Shown one piece after another: positions 5,910 through 12,114 of a DNA stretch of 12,114 bases. The translations under genes were made by a program, and so were the position numbers. Within the stretch, counting starts at the first letter, position 1; every line of letters starts with the position of its first letter. The DNA is from Clostridia bacterium (lineage in GTDB: Bacteria > Bacillota > Clostridia > Oscillospirales > CAG-272). Under the pieces are notes generated by a model. It saw only the letters and a program-made list of their open reading frames with translations. It did no database searches and was not told where the DNA came from. Where the stretch lies: positions 1-12,114 of the forward strand of contig CAAGJL010000189.1 in NCBI GenBank assembly GCA_900770145.1, given 5' to 3'.

Positions 5910-8900
5910 ATGAACAGGAAAAACAGACTTGCTGTCTGGCTGTGTCTCGTTCTCACGGTTCTGATGGTCGTTTCCGCAATTCCGGCGGGCGCGATTTCGG
6001 TATCGGTGGCGGGTGTTACCACCCCTGAGCAGACCGTCAACACGCCGAACAGCGCAGGCAAAATCGAGGTCAATACCGGCAACCCGGCAATTGACGACTC
6101 GGTACCGGTCGGCAACCCGGGCGAGGAGTATACGCCCGTCGGCACTGCCATCAACAGCACCGAGGATTTCAACAACATGGATCCGAACGGCAAGTATTAT
6201 CTTGCAACGGACATTGCGGTCAGCAAAACGTACGCGGGTTTTGCCGGCGTATTTGACGGCAACGGCCACACCGTGACCGTCACGGTGCCGCTGTTCAACG
6301 CGCCGCAAAGCGCCACCATCAAAAACCTGGTGGTGGAGGGGAATGTTGCAACCGTGAACAACGGCAACGTTGGCGCGGTGGCAAGCGGCACGTCTTTTGA
6401 CTGCAACTTCTTCAACATTCTCAACAAGGCAAACGTGACCGCCCCCGCGGAAACGACGGAGACGGAGCACCGCGCCGCGGGTATCGCGGGGCGCACCAAC
6501 GGCTACACCATCTTTGAGCGCTGCACCAACGAGGGCACGATTTCCGGCACCAGCATTTGCGGCGGTATCATGTCTCTTGCTTCCGCGGATGACGCCAGTG
6601 AAGCGGTGTTTATCAACTGCGTCAACAAAGGCGTTGTGACCACCGTCAGAAGCTCTGCCGCCGGTATTGCCGCCGCGGCGGAATGCCCGCAGGGCATCAT
6701 GCTGTTCTACAACTGCCGCAACGAGGCAGCAGTCACCGGGCAAGGCGGCGCAGGCGGTATCATCGGTTATACCACCAACTCGCTGGGTGTTACCGACGTG
6801 CGCCTGTACGGTTGCACCAACGCCGGGGTAATCACGGCGAATGAGGGGATGGCAGGCGGTATGGTCGGCGTTGCCAATGCGCAGGGCACGATCGAAAACT
6901 GCACCAATGAGGTGACCGGTAAGATTTATGCCGGCCCCGCCAGCACCAGCACCCAGCGCCAGGCAGGCGGTATTCTGGGTAGTGCTGTAAACAAAATGCT
7001 GATCTCCGGTTGCAAAAACTATGCGGACATCGAGGGCGCGGGTCAGTCCGGCGGTATCAGCGGTACGATAAACAGCACAGACGCCGCCATTCAGAACTGC
7101 CAGAACTACGGCGCCGTGACCTCGAGAAATAACTACGCAGGCGGCATTACCGCCCGTATTGATACGTTCGGGGATTTCACCAAAGGCGAAACCAACAACG
7201 TGATTGCGGACTGCACCAACGAGGGCAATGTTTCTTCTTATAAAGATAATGTTGCCGGTATCGTTGCGTATTCCCAAAGCCCGGTCACGATCATCCGTTG
7301 CACCAACAAGGGCAATGTAGGTGCGCGCCCGGACACACCGGACAATATCAGTGTGTACGCGGGCGGTATTGCATCCAATTTCACCTGCCCCGTGACCATT
7401 ATTGACTGCACCAACAACGGCAATGTGACCGGCAAAGCCAACTATACCGTATCCGACGGTGTGGTGACCGCACAGAGCGGCGGCACTGCCGGCGGTATTC
7501 TCGCCAGCTCCGGGAACGATAAAATGAGGGGCGTTACCCGCGTGATCGGCTGCGTCAATACCGGCGCGGTAAAATCCGGCGAATCCAGAATGGATACCGT
7601 TCCCAACAACACGATGTATGCAGGCGGGATTGTGGGCTATCAGTACGGCGGCGGCACGGCGACCTATCTGGTGGTCAGCTACTGCATCAACACCGGTGAC
7701 GTGACCGCCGCAAGCGACGCAAGTTACGTCCTGGGTTATGGAAACCTGCCCAATGCCATCATCACGTGCAACGTGCTTGCCGGCAAACTGACTTCCACGT
7801 GCTTCCCCACGGGCGTAAATGCCAACGGTTCCTCCGTGCTCAACGCACTGTTCTGGAACAACGCGTCTACCCTGCCGGAAGCGCACTATTCGAACAACTG
7901 GGTGGTAGATACTTTCACGGGGACGCTGATCAACAACGTGGCCGGAGACGGCGCGGGTACCCCGGTAGGGATGGGCGGCTATTCTTATCTCTTCCAGGAG
8001 ACCGACGATCCCTTTGAGATTATGGAAATCTTTGTCAAAGAAGAGTCCCCGCGCGACGCGGTCACTCTGATCACCAGCGCAGACGAATTCCTGGCGATGT
8101 CCCCGATCGGCAACTACAAACTGGCAAACGACATCACGCTTGACGCGGGGTATGAGGCCCTCTTCCTCGGCACCTTTGACGGTGACAATCATACCATCAC
8201 GCTGAACGGTAACGCCGCGTTTAACAGATTCTGCGCGGGCGCGGTCATCCGCAACGTCATTCTTGCGGGTACCGTTTCGCATACCGACTCCACGGGTGCG
8301 CTCGGCAGATACTCCGGGGCAACCTTTATCAACATCCGCAACACCGCAAACGTGACCTCCACGAAAAACGCCGGCGGTATCATCGGCTCCGTGGCCGACA
8401 ACACGTCGCGCTTTGAAAACTGCGTCAACACCGGCACGATTTCCAGCGTGGACGGGCAAAGCGCCGGCGGTATCTGCGGTTATGTAAACGGTCCCGCAAC
8501 CCGCTTTGTGAATTGCTCCAACAGCGGCACGGTGACCGCTAAGGCCAACGCTGCCGGTATCGCAGCTTATACCGGTGGAGGCGGCAACTATATCACGTTT
8601 GTCAACTGCACCAACAACGGCGCGATTACCGGCGGCAATCACGTCGGCGGTATCGTGGGTGAGGCGCAGCTTCAGTCTGTCAACCCGATGTTTGACGATT
8701 GCGTGAATACCGGCAAAATCGTTACCACTGCCACCGCCGATAAAGGCGCCGGCGGTATCTGCGGTTACAACGGCACCAACACGATTTATATGCAGAATTG
8801 CTATAACAGCGGTGAGGTAACCGGTCGGTACGCCGCCGGTATGGTCGGCGACAGCGCCAAGGGCGTGCAGGCTACTTCGTGCGTCAACACCGGCGCCATC

Positions 8901-11336
8901 ACTTCCCTGAACACCGCCGCGGCGGGTATAGCAAACCACCACGGGGATACAGGCTGCAAGGTGATGAAGTTTGTTCAGTGTGTGAACACCGGTAAAATCA
9001 GCGGCAAGGGCAGCGTCGGCGGGATTATCGGCGCGGGATATGCGATGGCAAATAACACCAGGTTTGTTTGCTCCAGCTGCATCAACATCGGTGAAATCAG
9101 CGCTGAAAACGCCGTCAATGTTGCCTCGCTGATCGGCTATGCTTACGCAGGCGGCGGGGTCGGCACCGGTATCGACGTGCAGAACTGCGTTGCCGGCGGC
9201 ACGGTGACCACCACCGGGGCACGCGCAGGCGCGATTTGCGGCTATATGAACTCCAATATTGCCACAATCAAGAACAATGTGATTGTTTCCCCCGTTACGG
9301 CTACCGCGGGCACGCACCTGTACTACGGTTCCAATGCCTCGGACATCACTCCCAAAGCCAACATTGCAAACAACGCGGTGCTGGCAGGGATTGCGATGTA
9401 TGACGCGCAGCAGAACAACGGCGGCAAGACCTATCCGCTCGGCTCAAACAGCACGGACACGGTCACGATCAACGATTTCGCAATCGACAGCACCCTGACT
9501 GCCAACACGCTTCTCGCCGCGGGAATTGCACCCACGGTGGACGGCAAGTACAGCAACGCGTTCCGGGCATTCTTCGGCGGAACGGAGAACAACACCGAAA
9601 ATAAGGTCGCGGTGTATAACGCCGCGGGCGAACTGGTGGCAACCGTCAGCACCCTGACCGAGGCCAGCAAATACCTCACCGAGGGCGCAACCGTCAAACT
9701 GCTGGCAAACTACTACGCCGGTATGTATGACAACCTTTACGGCAACGGTATTTCCTATACTCTTGACGGCAACGGCTTCGGCTTCTACTCCGCGAATACG
9801 GGCAAATATATGCTCAACTTCAGCGGCAGCGGCAGCGTGAACGTGGTCAACTTTGAGGTTTATGCACAGGGTAATGCCGTGCGTGTGGGTCTCAACCGCC
9901 GCTCCGCCGCCCTGAACGTGACCTTTACCAACGCCAAGATTTACGCAGGCTCGGCAAACGAAAACGGCTGTATCCGCAGCACGTGCTACGCCACGGCGCT
10001 GTTCAATGTGGCGCCTCGTTCCGTAGTGGAGATCAAGGGCGCGCAAACAGCGTTCAAGAACGCATTCGGCGTTCAGATTTTGTGCAATGACGGTGTGATG
10101 AACATTGAGGACGGCACGTATACCACCCACGAAATCGCTCTGGAAACCTGGGGGCAGGATCCCGTTGTCAACGTCAACGGCGGCACTTTCTCCGGCGACA
10201 GATTGATTGACACTTCTCTGATCTCTTCCGGCAGAGGCACGATCAACATCAGCAGCGGTAAATTTACCTATACCGGTATGTGCGTGATGCGTGTGCTGGG
10301 CGGTAAGACCAAGAATGAAAACGGCGCGGATAATACCATCACTACCGCTACCAACGCCAGACTCAACGTTTATGGCGGCGAGTTTGTGCTGGCTGCCGGT
10401 TATGATACCTGGTGGACGGCAGTGGTACGTTGCGGCGGCGGCTCGACCTACGGGTCGGTGCTGATCACCGGCGGTACTTTTGTCAACCAAAAGACCGAAA
10501 ACAGCGCGCAGGTGATCTTCAAAAACAACACCTGCTCCTCTCTCACCATCACCGGCGGTAAGTTCCTTGCCAACGCGAAGCAGACTTACTTTGTAAAAAC
10601 CAACGGCTGCGCCGACGTTGTGCTTGAGGATGGCTACCGGCCGACCGATTCGCTCACCGACCGCGCGACCAGCGCTTACTCCGGCACTTACACGTATGAC
10701 GGCGCCTCCTACAAGATCTGGACGCTCTACGGCGCAACCGACGGCAAGTACGCCATGACCACCGAGTTCGGTGCGCAGGTGCGTATGACTGCCGGCTCTA
10801 CGGGTCTCCGCTTCATCTCCACCATTACGGCGGATAAGGTTGCGGCGGCCAAGGCGCTGGCAGGCGATAAGGGCAGCGTCAGCTTCGGCACGGTGATTGC
10901 TCCGCTGGACTACGTGCTGCGCGCAGACGCATTCACCATGGCGGCTCTGGACGGGGCGCTGACGGATGTTGCAGCCGGCAAACGGTATGTTGACATCGAG
11001 GCAGTGGACGGTCTGACCGAAGATGCGGAGGGCAACGTGAAGATTCGCGCGGCTCTGACTAACATCAAAACGGCAAACCTGACCCGTGCATTTGCGGCAG
11101 TTTCCTATGTGAAGGTTGTGGATGCAACCGGCAATGCCACCTACTATTACAGCGAGTTTGACGCTGTGGAGAATGCACGCGCCATCCGCCAGGTTGCCGA
11201 GGCAGCCCTGGCTGACACCAAGGAGACGCAGGAGGGCGCATACATCTATGCCATCCTTGACGAAGAGGGTACTGTTGTGGCATACAGCCGCTACTCCGAG
11301 AGCGAGCGCGCCGTTCTGAAAACCTTTGTGGCATAA
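5910..11336 (+). CDS. giant secreted GLUG-repeat beta-helix surface protein
   Basis: This exported protein has 1808 residues. The signal peptide is plain: RKNR, a hydrophobic core (7-24), then PAGA with likely cleavage after residue 28; there is no lipobox. Two paralogous repeat blocks follow, each opening with a module of the type I-x(5)-F-x2-M-x2-x-G-x-Y-x-LA-x-DI, then FDG-x-x-HT (from about residues 81 and 721). GLUG-like repeats carry GGI(I/V)G and C-x-N-x-G motifs; Cys occupies the same place about 21 times (C205-C592 and C838-C1093). Residues about 1230-1610 form another beta-helix-like region with GGTF/GGKF turns. The last 195 residues or so (from about 1612; GLRFIST, FGTVIAPLDYV, YYYSEF) are a separate globular domain I cannot name. 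No LPxTG, SLH or dockerin is seen, so anchoring is unknown. Adhesion or glycan binding is inferred only. It has its own promoter and long leader and probably shares a transcript with the small peptide gene downstream. Confidence 0.9.
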   Translation: MNRKNRLAVWLCLVLTVLMVVSAIPAGAISVSVAGVTTPEQTVNTPNSAGKIEVNTGNPAIDDSVPVGNPGEEYTPVGTAINSTEDFNNMDPNGKYYLATDIAVSKTYAGFAGVFDGNGHTVTVTVPLFNAPQSATIKNLVVEGNVATVNNGNVGAVASGTSFDCNFFNILNKANVTAPAETTETEHRAAGIAGRTNGYTIFERCTNEGTISGTSICGGIMSLASADDASEAVFINCVNKGVVTTVRSSAAGIAAAAECPQGIMLFYNCRNEAAVTGQGGAGGIIGYTTNSLGVTDVRLYGCTNAGVITANEGMAGGMVGVANAQGTIENCTNEVTGKIYAGPASTSTQRQAGGILGSAVNKMLISGCKNYADIEGAGQSGGISGTINSTDAAIQNCQNYGAVTSRNNYAGGITARIDTFGDFTKGETNNVIADCTNEGNVSSYKDNVAGIVAYSQSPVTIIRCTNKGNVGARPDTPDNISVYAGGIASNFTCPVTIIDCTNNGNVTGKANYTVSDGVVTAQSGGTAGGILASSGNDKMRGVTRVIGCVNTGAVKSGESRMDTVPNNTMYAGGIVGYQYGGGTATYLVVSYCINTGDVTAASDASYVLGYGNLPNAIITCNVLAGKLTSTCFPTGVNANGSSVLNALFWNNASTLPEAHYSNNWVVDTFTGTLINNVAGDGAGTPVGMGGYSYLFQETDDPFEIMEIFVKEESPRDAVTLITSADEFLAMSPIGNYKLANDITLDAGYEALFLGTFDGDNHTITLNGNAAFNRFCAGAVIRNVILAGTVSHTDSTGALGRYSGATFINIRNTANVTSTKNAGGIIGSVADNTSRFENCVNTGTISSVDGQSAGGICGYVNGPATRFVNCSNSGTVTAKANAAGIAAYTGGGGNYITFVNCTNNGAITGGNHVGGIVGEAQLQSVNPMFDDCVNTGKIVTTATADKGAGGICGYNGTNTIYMQNCYNSGEVTGRYAAGMVGDSAKGVQATSCVNTGAITSLNTAAAGIANHHGDTGCKVMKFVQCVNTGKISGKGSVGGIIGAGYAMANNTRFVCSSCINIGEISAENAVNVASLIGYAYAGGGVGTGIDVQNCVAGGTVTTTGARAGAICGYMNSNIATIKNNVIVSPVTATAGTHLYYGSNASDITPKANIANNAVLAGIAMYDAQQNNGGKTYPLGSNSTDTVTINDFAIDSTLTANTLLAAGIAPTVDGKYSNAFRAFFGGTENNTENKVAVYNAAGELVATVSTLTEASKYLTEGATVKLLANYYAGMYDNLYGNGISYTLDGNGFGFYSANTGKYMLNFSGSGSVNVVNFEVYAQGNAVRVGLNRRSAALNVTFTNAKIYAGSANENGCIRSTCYATALFNVAPRSVVEIKGAQTAFKNAFGVQILCNDGVMNIEDGTYTTHEIALETWGQDPVVNVNGGTFSGDRLIDTSLISSGRGTINISSGKFTYTGMCVMRVLGGKTKNENGADNTITTATNARLNVYGGEFVLAAGYDTWWTAVVRCGGGSTYGSVLITGGTFVNQKTENSAQVIFKNNTCSSLTITGGKFLANAKQTYFVKTNGCADVVLEDGYRPTDSLTDRATSAYSGTYTYDGASYKIWTLYGATDGKYAMTTEFGAQVRMTAGSTGLRFISTITADKVAAAKALAGDKGSVSFGTVIAPLDYVLRADAFTMAALDGALTDVAAGKRYVDIEAVDGLTEDAEGNVKIRAALTNIKTANLTRAFAAVSYVKVVDATGNATYYYSEFDAVENARAIRQVAEAALADTKETQEGAYIYAILDEEGTVVAYSRYSESERAVLKTFVA
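6150..7720 (+). repeat. coding repeat block 1: GLUG-like units
   Basis: This covers protein residues about 81-605. After the opening module (FDGNGHT) come about 12 diverged units with a pattern close to hydrophobic-x-x-C-x-N-x-G-x-(V/I)-(T/S), each followed by an A-G-G-I-x-G turn. Examples are CTNEGTISG, CVNKGVVTT, CTNAGVITA and CTNNGNVTG. Unit spacing varies, as expected of a beta-helix with loops. The DNA copies are diverged, so expansion is old. Confidence 0.85.
8070..9210 (+). repeat. coding repeat block 2: paralogous GLUG-like units
   Basis: This covers residues about 721-1100. It begins with the same module as block 1 (DITLDAGYEALFLGTFDGD, then HTITL) and carries nine Cys-bearing units such as CVNTGTISS, CSNSGTVTA, CTNNGAITG and CYNSGEVTG; the last is CVAGGTVTT, where Asn is lost. 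Units flanking the series have lost the Cys (IRNTANVTS, NNVIVSPVTA). The matched opening module shows that the two blocks arose by duplication of a whole domain. Confidence 0.83.
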
Positions 11337-11351
11337 GGAGGAAAGATAGTA

Positions 11352-11477
11352 ATGGACAACAGAAAAACGATCTATATGCCTCCCGTGGCTGAAATCCTGA
11401 CGTTTGAAGCGAAAGATATCCTTGCCGCTTCCGGCGACGATTTCAAAGACGACATCTTTGACGACGGGCAGCTGTAA
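11352..11477 (+). CDS. 41-residue acidic peptide, unknown function
   Basis: ATG 11352 to TAA 11475-11477. The ribosome site AAGGAGG (11335-11341) overlaps the stop of the giant gene and lies 10 nt before this ATG. With 15 nt between the genes and no terminator, co-transcription is likely. The N-terminal half is MDNRKTIYMPPVAEILTFEA; next comes KDILAASG; the tail DDFKDDIFDDGQL has seven Asp in 13 residues. There is no signal peptide, Cys or membrane segment. The pattern Y-x-x-P-x-x-(E)-(I/L)-x-F-x-x-x-D-(I/V)-(L/I)-x-x-SG resembles short unannotated peptides I recall from Clostridia, often near surface proteins; that recollection is unverified. The leader-plus-tail layout is reminiscent of modified-peptide precursors, but no modifying enzyme is in view. 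A real gene is likely because of its ribosome site, its position and the terminators just after it. Confidence 0.75.
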   Translation: MDNRKTIYMPPVAEILTFEAKDILAASGDDFKDDIFDDGQL

Positions 11478-11486
11478 GACAACAAA

Positions 11487-11518
11487 CCGCCCGCGCTCTC
11501 CGAAAAGAGCGCGGGCGG
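11487..11518 (+). terminator. hairpin directly after the peptide gene
   Basis: CCGCCCGCGCTCT (11487-11499) pairs perfectly over 13 bp with AGAGCGCGGGCGG (11506-11518), 10 nt after the peptide stop. No T-run follows on the + strand, so on its own it is a weak terminator. It may instead protect the 3' end, while the next hairpin stops transcription. Confidence 0.5.
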
Positions 11519-11544
11519 GGAGAACGGCTTGCAAAAACAGCGAC

Positions 11545-11590
11545 AAAAACAACCCCCGATGCGCGGGAGCGCGCATCGGGGGTTGTTTTA
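11545..11590. terminator. bidirectional intrinsic terminator, 20-bp stem
   Basis: AAAACAACCCCCGATGCGCG (11546-11565) pairs perfectly with the stretch 11570-11589, with GGAG as loop. The A-rich left arm and TTGTTTTA right arm give a U-run in both directions. It closes the surface-protein/peptide unit and can block leftward transcripts from the right. Confidence 0.92.
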
Positions 11591-11619
11591 CATTGCCTTA
11601 CGGCAGGGTACGGGCGCGC

Positions 11620-11688
11620 GAAATTCCACACGGAAATAACTCTATCCCGTAGGGGGGGATTCCATATCCTCCCGCTGTATGGAATTTC
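11620..11688. repeat. 69-bp palindromic unit with 9-bp inverted ends
   Basis: GAAATTCCA (11620-11628) and TGGAATTTC (11680-11688) are perfect inverted ends. Between them lies ctctat..ccgtaGGGGGGG, ATTCCATAT, then CCTCCC (11640-11674), which is itself partly palindromic. The inner part recurs in altered form at 12008-12046. It could be a tiny non-autonomous repeat; no target-site duplication was established. Confidence 0.55.
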
Positions 11689-11715
11689 ATTCCAATATCC
11701 GGCGGCGCACTCCGG

Positions 11716-11767
11716 AGCCTGCCCTGTGTAAGGGGAGGTGCCGCGCAAAGCGCGGCGGAGGGGTTGT
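11716..11767 (+). repeat. REP-like intergenic palindrome, copy A
   Basis: It begins AGCCTGCCCTGTGTAAGGGG, contains the hairpin CCGCGC-AAA-GCGCGG (11741-11755), and ends GGAGGGGTTGT. The head, central hairpin and tail match the reverse complement of copy B in order, so it is one element type. I recall this element type as abundant in Ruminococcaceae genomes. Confidence 0.75.
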
Positions 11768-11816
11768 ACCTGACACAAACTATCTTCTTTTTCTTTCCTG
11801 CAAACTCCACACTTTT

Positions 11817-11868
11817 ACAATCCCTCAGGCGCTCACGCGCCAGCTCCCTTTGCACAAGGGAGCCTTTT
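11817..11868 (-). repeat. REP-like intergenic palindrome, copy B, inverted
   Basis: Read on the minus strand it runs AGGCTCCCTTGTGCAAAGGG, then the hairpin GGCGC/GCGCC (11828-11832 with 11837-11841), then CCTGAGGGATTGT. The same three parts occur in copy A, in the opposite orientation. Copies A and B face each other across 49 bp. Confidence 0.75.
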
Positions 11869-11957
11869 GTTTGTGCGAACATTGTGAGAAACACCTTACA
11901 CACCGCAGGTCGCGCCTGCTCCCTTTACCGGGGGGAGCCTTTGGTTTGTGCGAACAT
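11843..11957. repeat. 40-bp direct repeat, period 75 bp
   Basis: 11843-11882 and 11918-11957 align along 40 bp. Both run GCTCCCTTT, a variable 4-5 bases, GGGAGCCTTT, then GTTTGTGCGAACAT. The first copy overlaps the end of copy B, so the unit includes the end of the REP-like element plus its flanking sequence. This suggests a local duplication or insertion of two elements with a shared flank. Confidence 0.7.
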
Positions 11958-11969
11958 AACGGGAACCCT

Positions 11970-11998
11970 CGCAGGGGCGACCGCTGGTCGCCCCTACG
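11970..11998. repeat. short palindrome of the AGGGGCGACC/GGTCGCCCCT type
   Basis: AGGGGCGACC (11973-11982) and GGTCGCCCCT (11986-11995) form a perfect 10-bp stem around GCT, extended by two more pairs after one mismatch. There is no T-run, so it is not a terminator. I recall similar hairpins as dispersed repeats in gut Clostridia. Confidence 0.65.
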
Positions 11999-12007
11999 AT
12001 ATGTTCG

Positions 12008-12046
12008 CTCTATCTCCGTAGGGGGGCATTCCATATGCCCCCCCCT
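12008..12046. repeat. second copy of the 'ctctat..ccgtagggggg' palindrome
   Basis: CTCTATCTCCGTAGGGGGGC followed by ATTCCATAT and a C-run matches 11640-11674 with small changes. Here the stem GGGGGGCAT (12021-12029) / ATGCCCCCC (12035-12043) is perfect, with loop TCCAT. In the first copy it is degraded. Confidence 0.7.
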
Positions 12047-12085
12047 TTTGGGGATTTTCACGTTGCTAACCGCCGGGGAAATCTA

Positions 12086-12114
12086 AGCCTGCCCCGGTGT
12101 AGGGGGGGCGGCCA
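12086..12114 (+). repeat. REP-like palindrome, copy D, cut by the window end
   Basis: AGCCTGCCCCGGTGTAGGGG followed by GGGCGGCCA repeats the head of copy A (11716 onward) with a few substitutions. The remaining two thirds would lie beyond the window. Confidence 0.6.

Larger units (their letters stand above)
11591..12114. other. gene-free repeat-rich intergenic region
   Basis: No open frame here has a ribosome site or sensible composition; the longest (near 11679-12086) runs straight through the repeats. The content is a series of short palindromes and repeat copies, listed separately. Only 11768-11816, an AT- and pyrimidine-rich spacer, shows no recognisable structure. Confidence 0.75.

Noticed and set aside
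5883..9317. 1144-codon open frame on the minus strand
   Set aside because: It lies wholly antisense to the well-supported secreted protein, is rich in Ala/Val/Gly/His/Arg, has no ribosome site and no domain; it is a mirror of the repeat codon pattern (GC-rich third positions).
9444..11576. 710-codon open frame on the minus strand
   Set aside because: Antisense to the 3' part of the same gene, it starts inside the bidirectional terminator stem and has no recognisable motif.
11843..11957. CRISPR-like array
   Set aside because: Only two imperfect 40-bp copies exist, the repeats include parts of a palindromic element, and no cas gene is present.
11679..12086. 135-codon open frame across the right-end repeats
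   Set aside because: It reads through several palindromic repeats in both orientations, lacks a ribosome site, and the product is not protein-like.

Overview
The window reads as chromosomal DNA of an anaerobic, fairly GC-rich member of the Clostridia (Bacillota), most likely an uncultured gut Oscillospirales/Ruminococcaceae-type bacterium. Three things support this: strong AGGAGG ribosome sites, a DUF5696-type protein next to CUT1 sugar permeases, and palindromic repeats of the 'agcct.ccc..gtgtaaggggag' kind at the right end. I recognise that repeat type from such genomes by memory only. No rRNA, tRNA, CRISPR array, transposase or phage gene is visible.

Left part (1-5253): the 3' half or more of a sugar-uptake operon on the + strand. 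A large DUF5696-type protein, cut by the window start, is followed 18 nt later by a MalF-like permease. A MalG-like permease follows after another 17 nt, and the operon ends in a textbook intrinsic terminator. The two permeases should form the membrane channel of one ABC importer. No substrate-binding protein or ATPase is in view, so these lie upstream or elsewhere.

Middle (5254-5909): a long non-coding stretch. A near-consensus promoter (TTGATG, 17 bp, TATAAT) is preceded by two small palindromes. It faces a leader of about 530 nt that is very GC-rich, packed with hairpins and carries a 21-bp-period direct repeat. One hairpin near the leader's start has the layout of a terminator for the opposite strand.

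Right-centre (5910-11477): a secreted protein of 1808 residues with a clear signal peptide. It has two paralogous blocks of GLUG-like beta-helix repeats carrying a regular C-x-N-x-G ladder, a third beta-helix-like region, and a C-terminal domain of about 195 residues that I cannot name. A 41-codon gene for an acidic peptide follows 15 nt downstream with its own ribosome site, so the two are probably co-transcribed. A hairpin and then a 20-bp-stem bidirectional terminator close this unit.

Right end (11591-12114): no credible gene. It is a mosaic of short palindromic repeats in both orientations, the last one cut by the window end. The points most worth following are the peptide and giant surface protein pair, the long structured leader, and the coiled-coil insertion in the DUF5696 protein.
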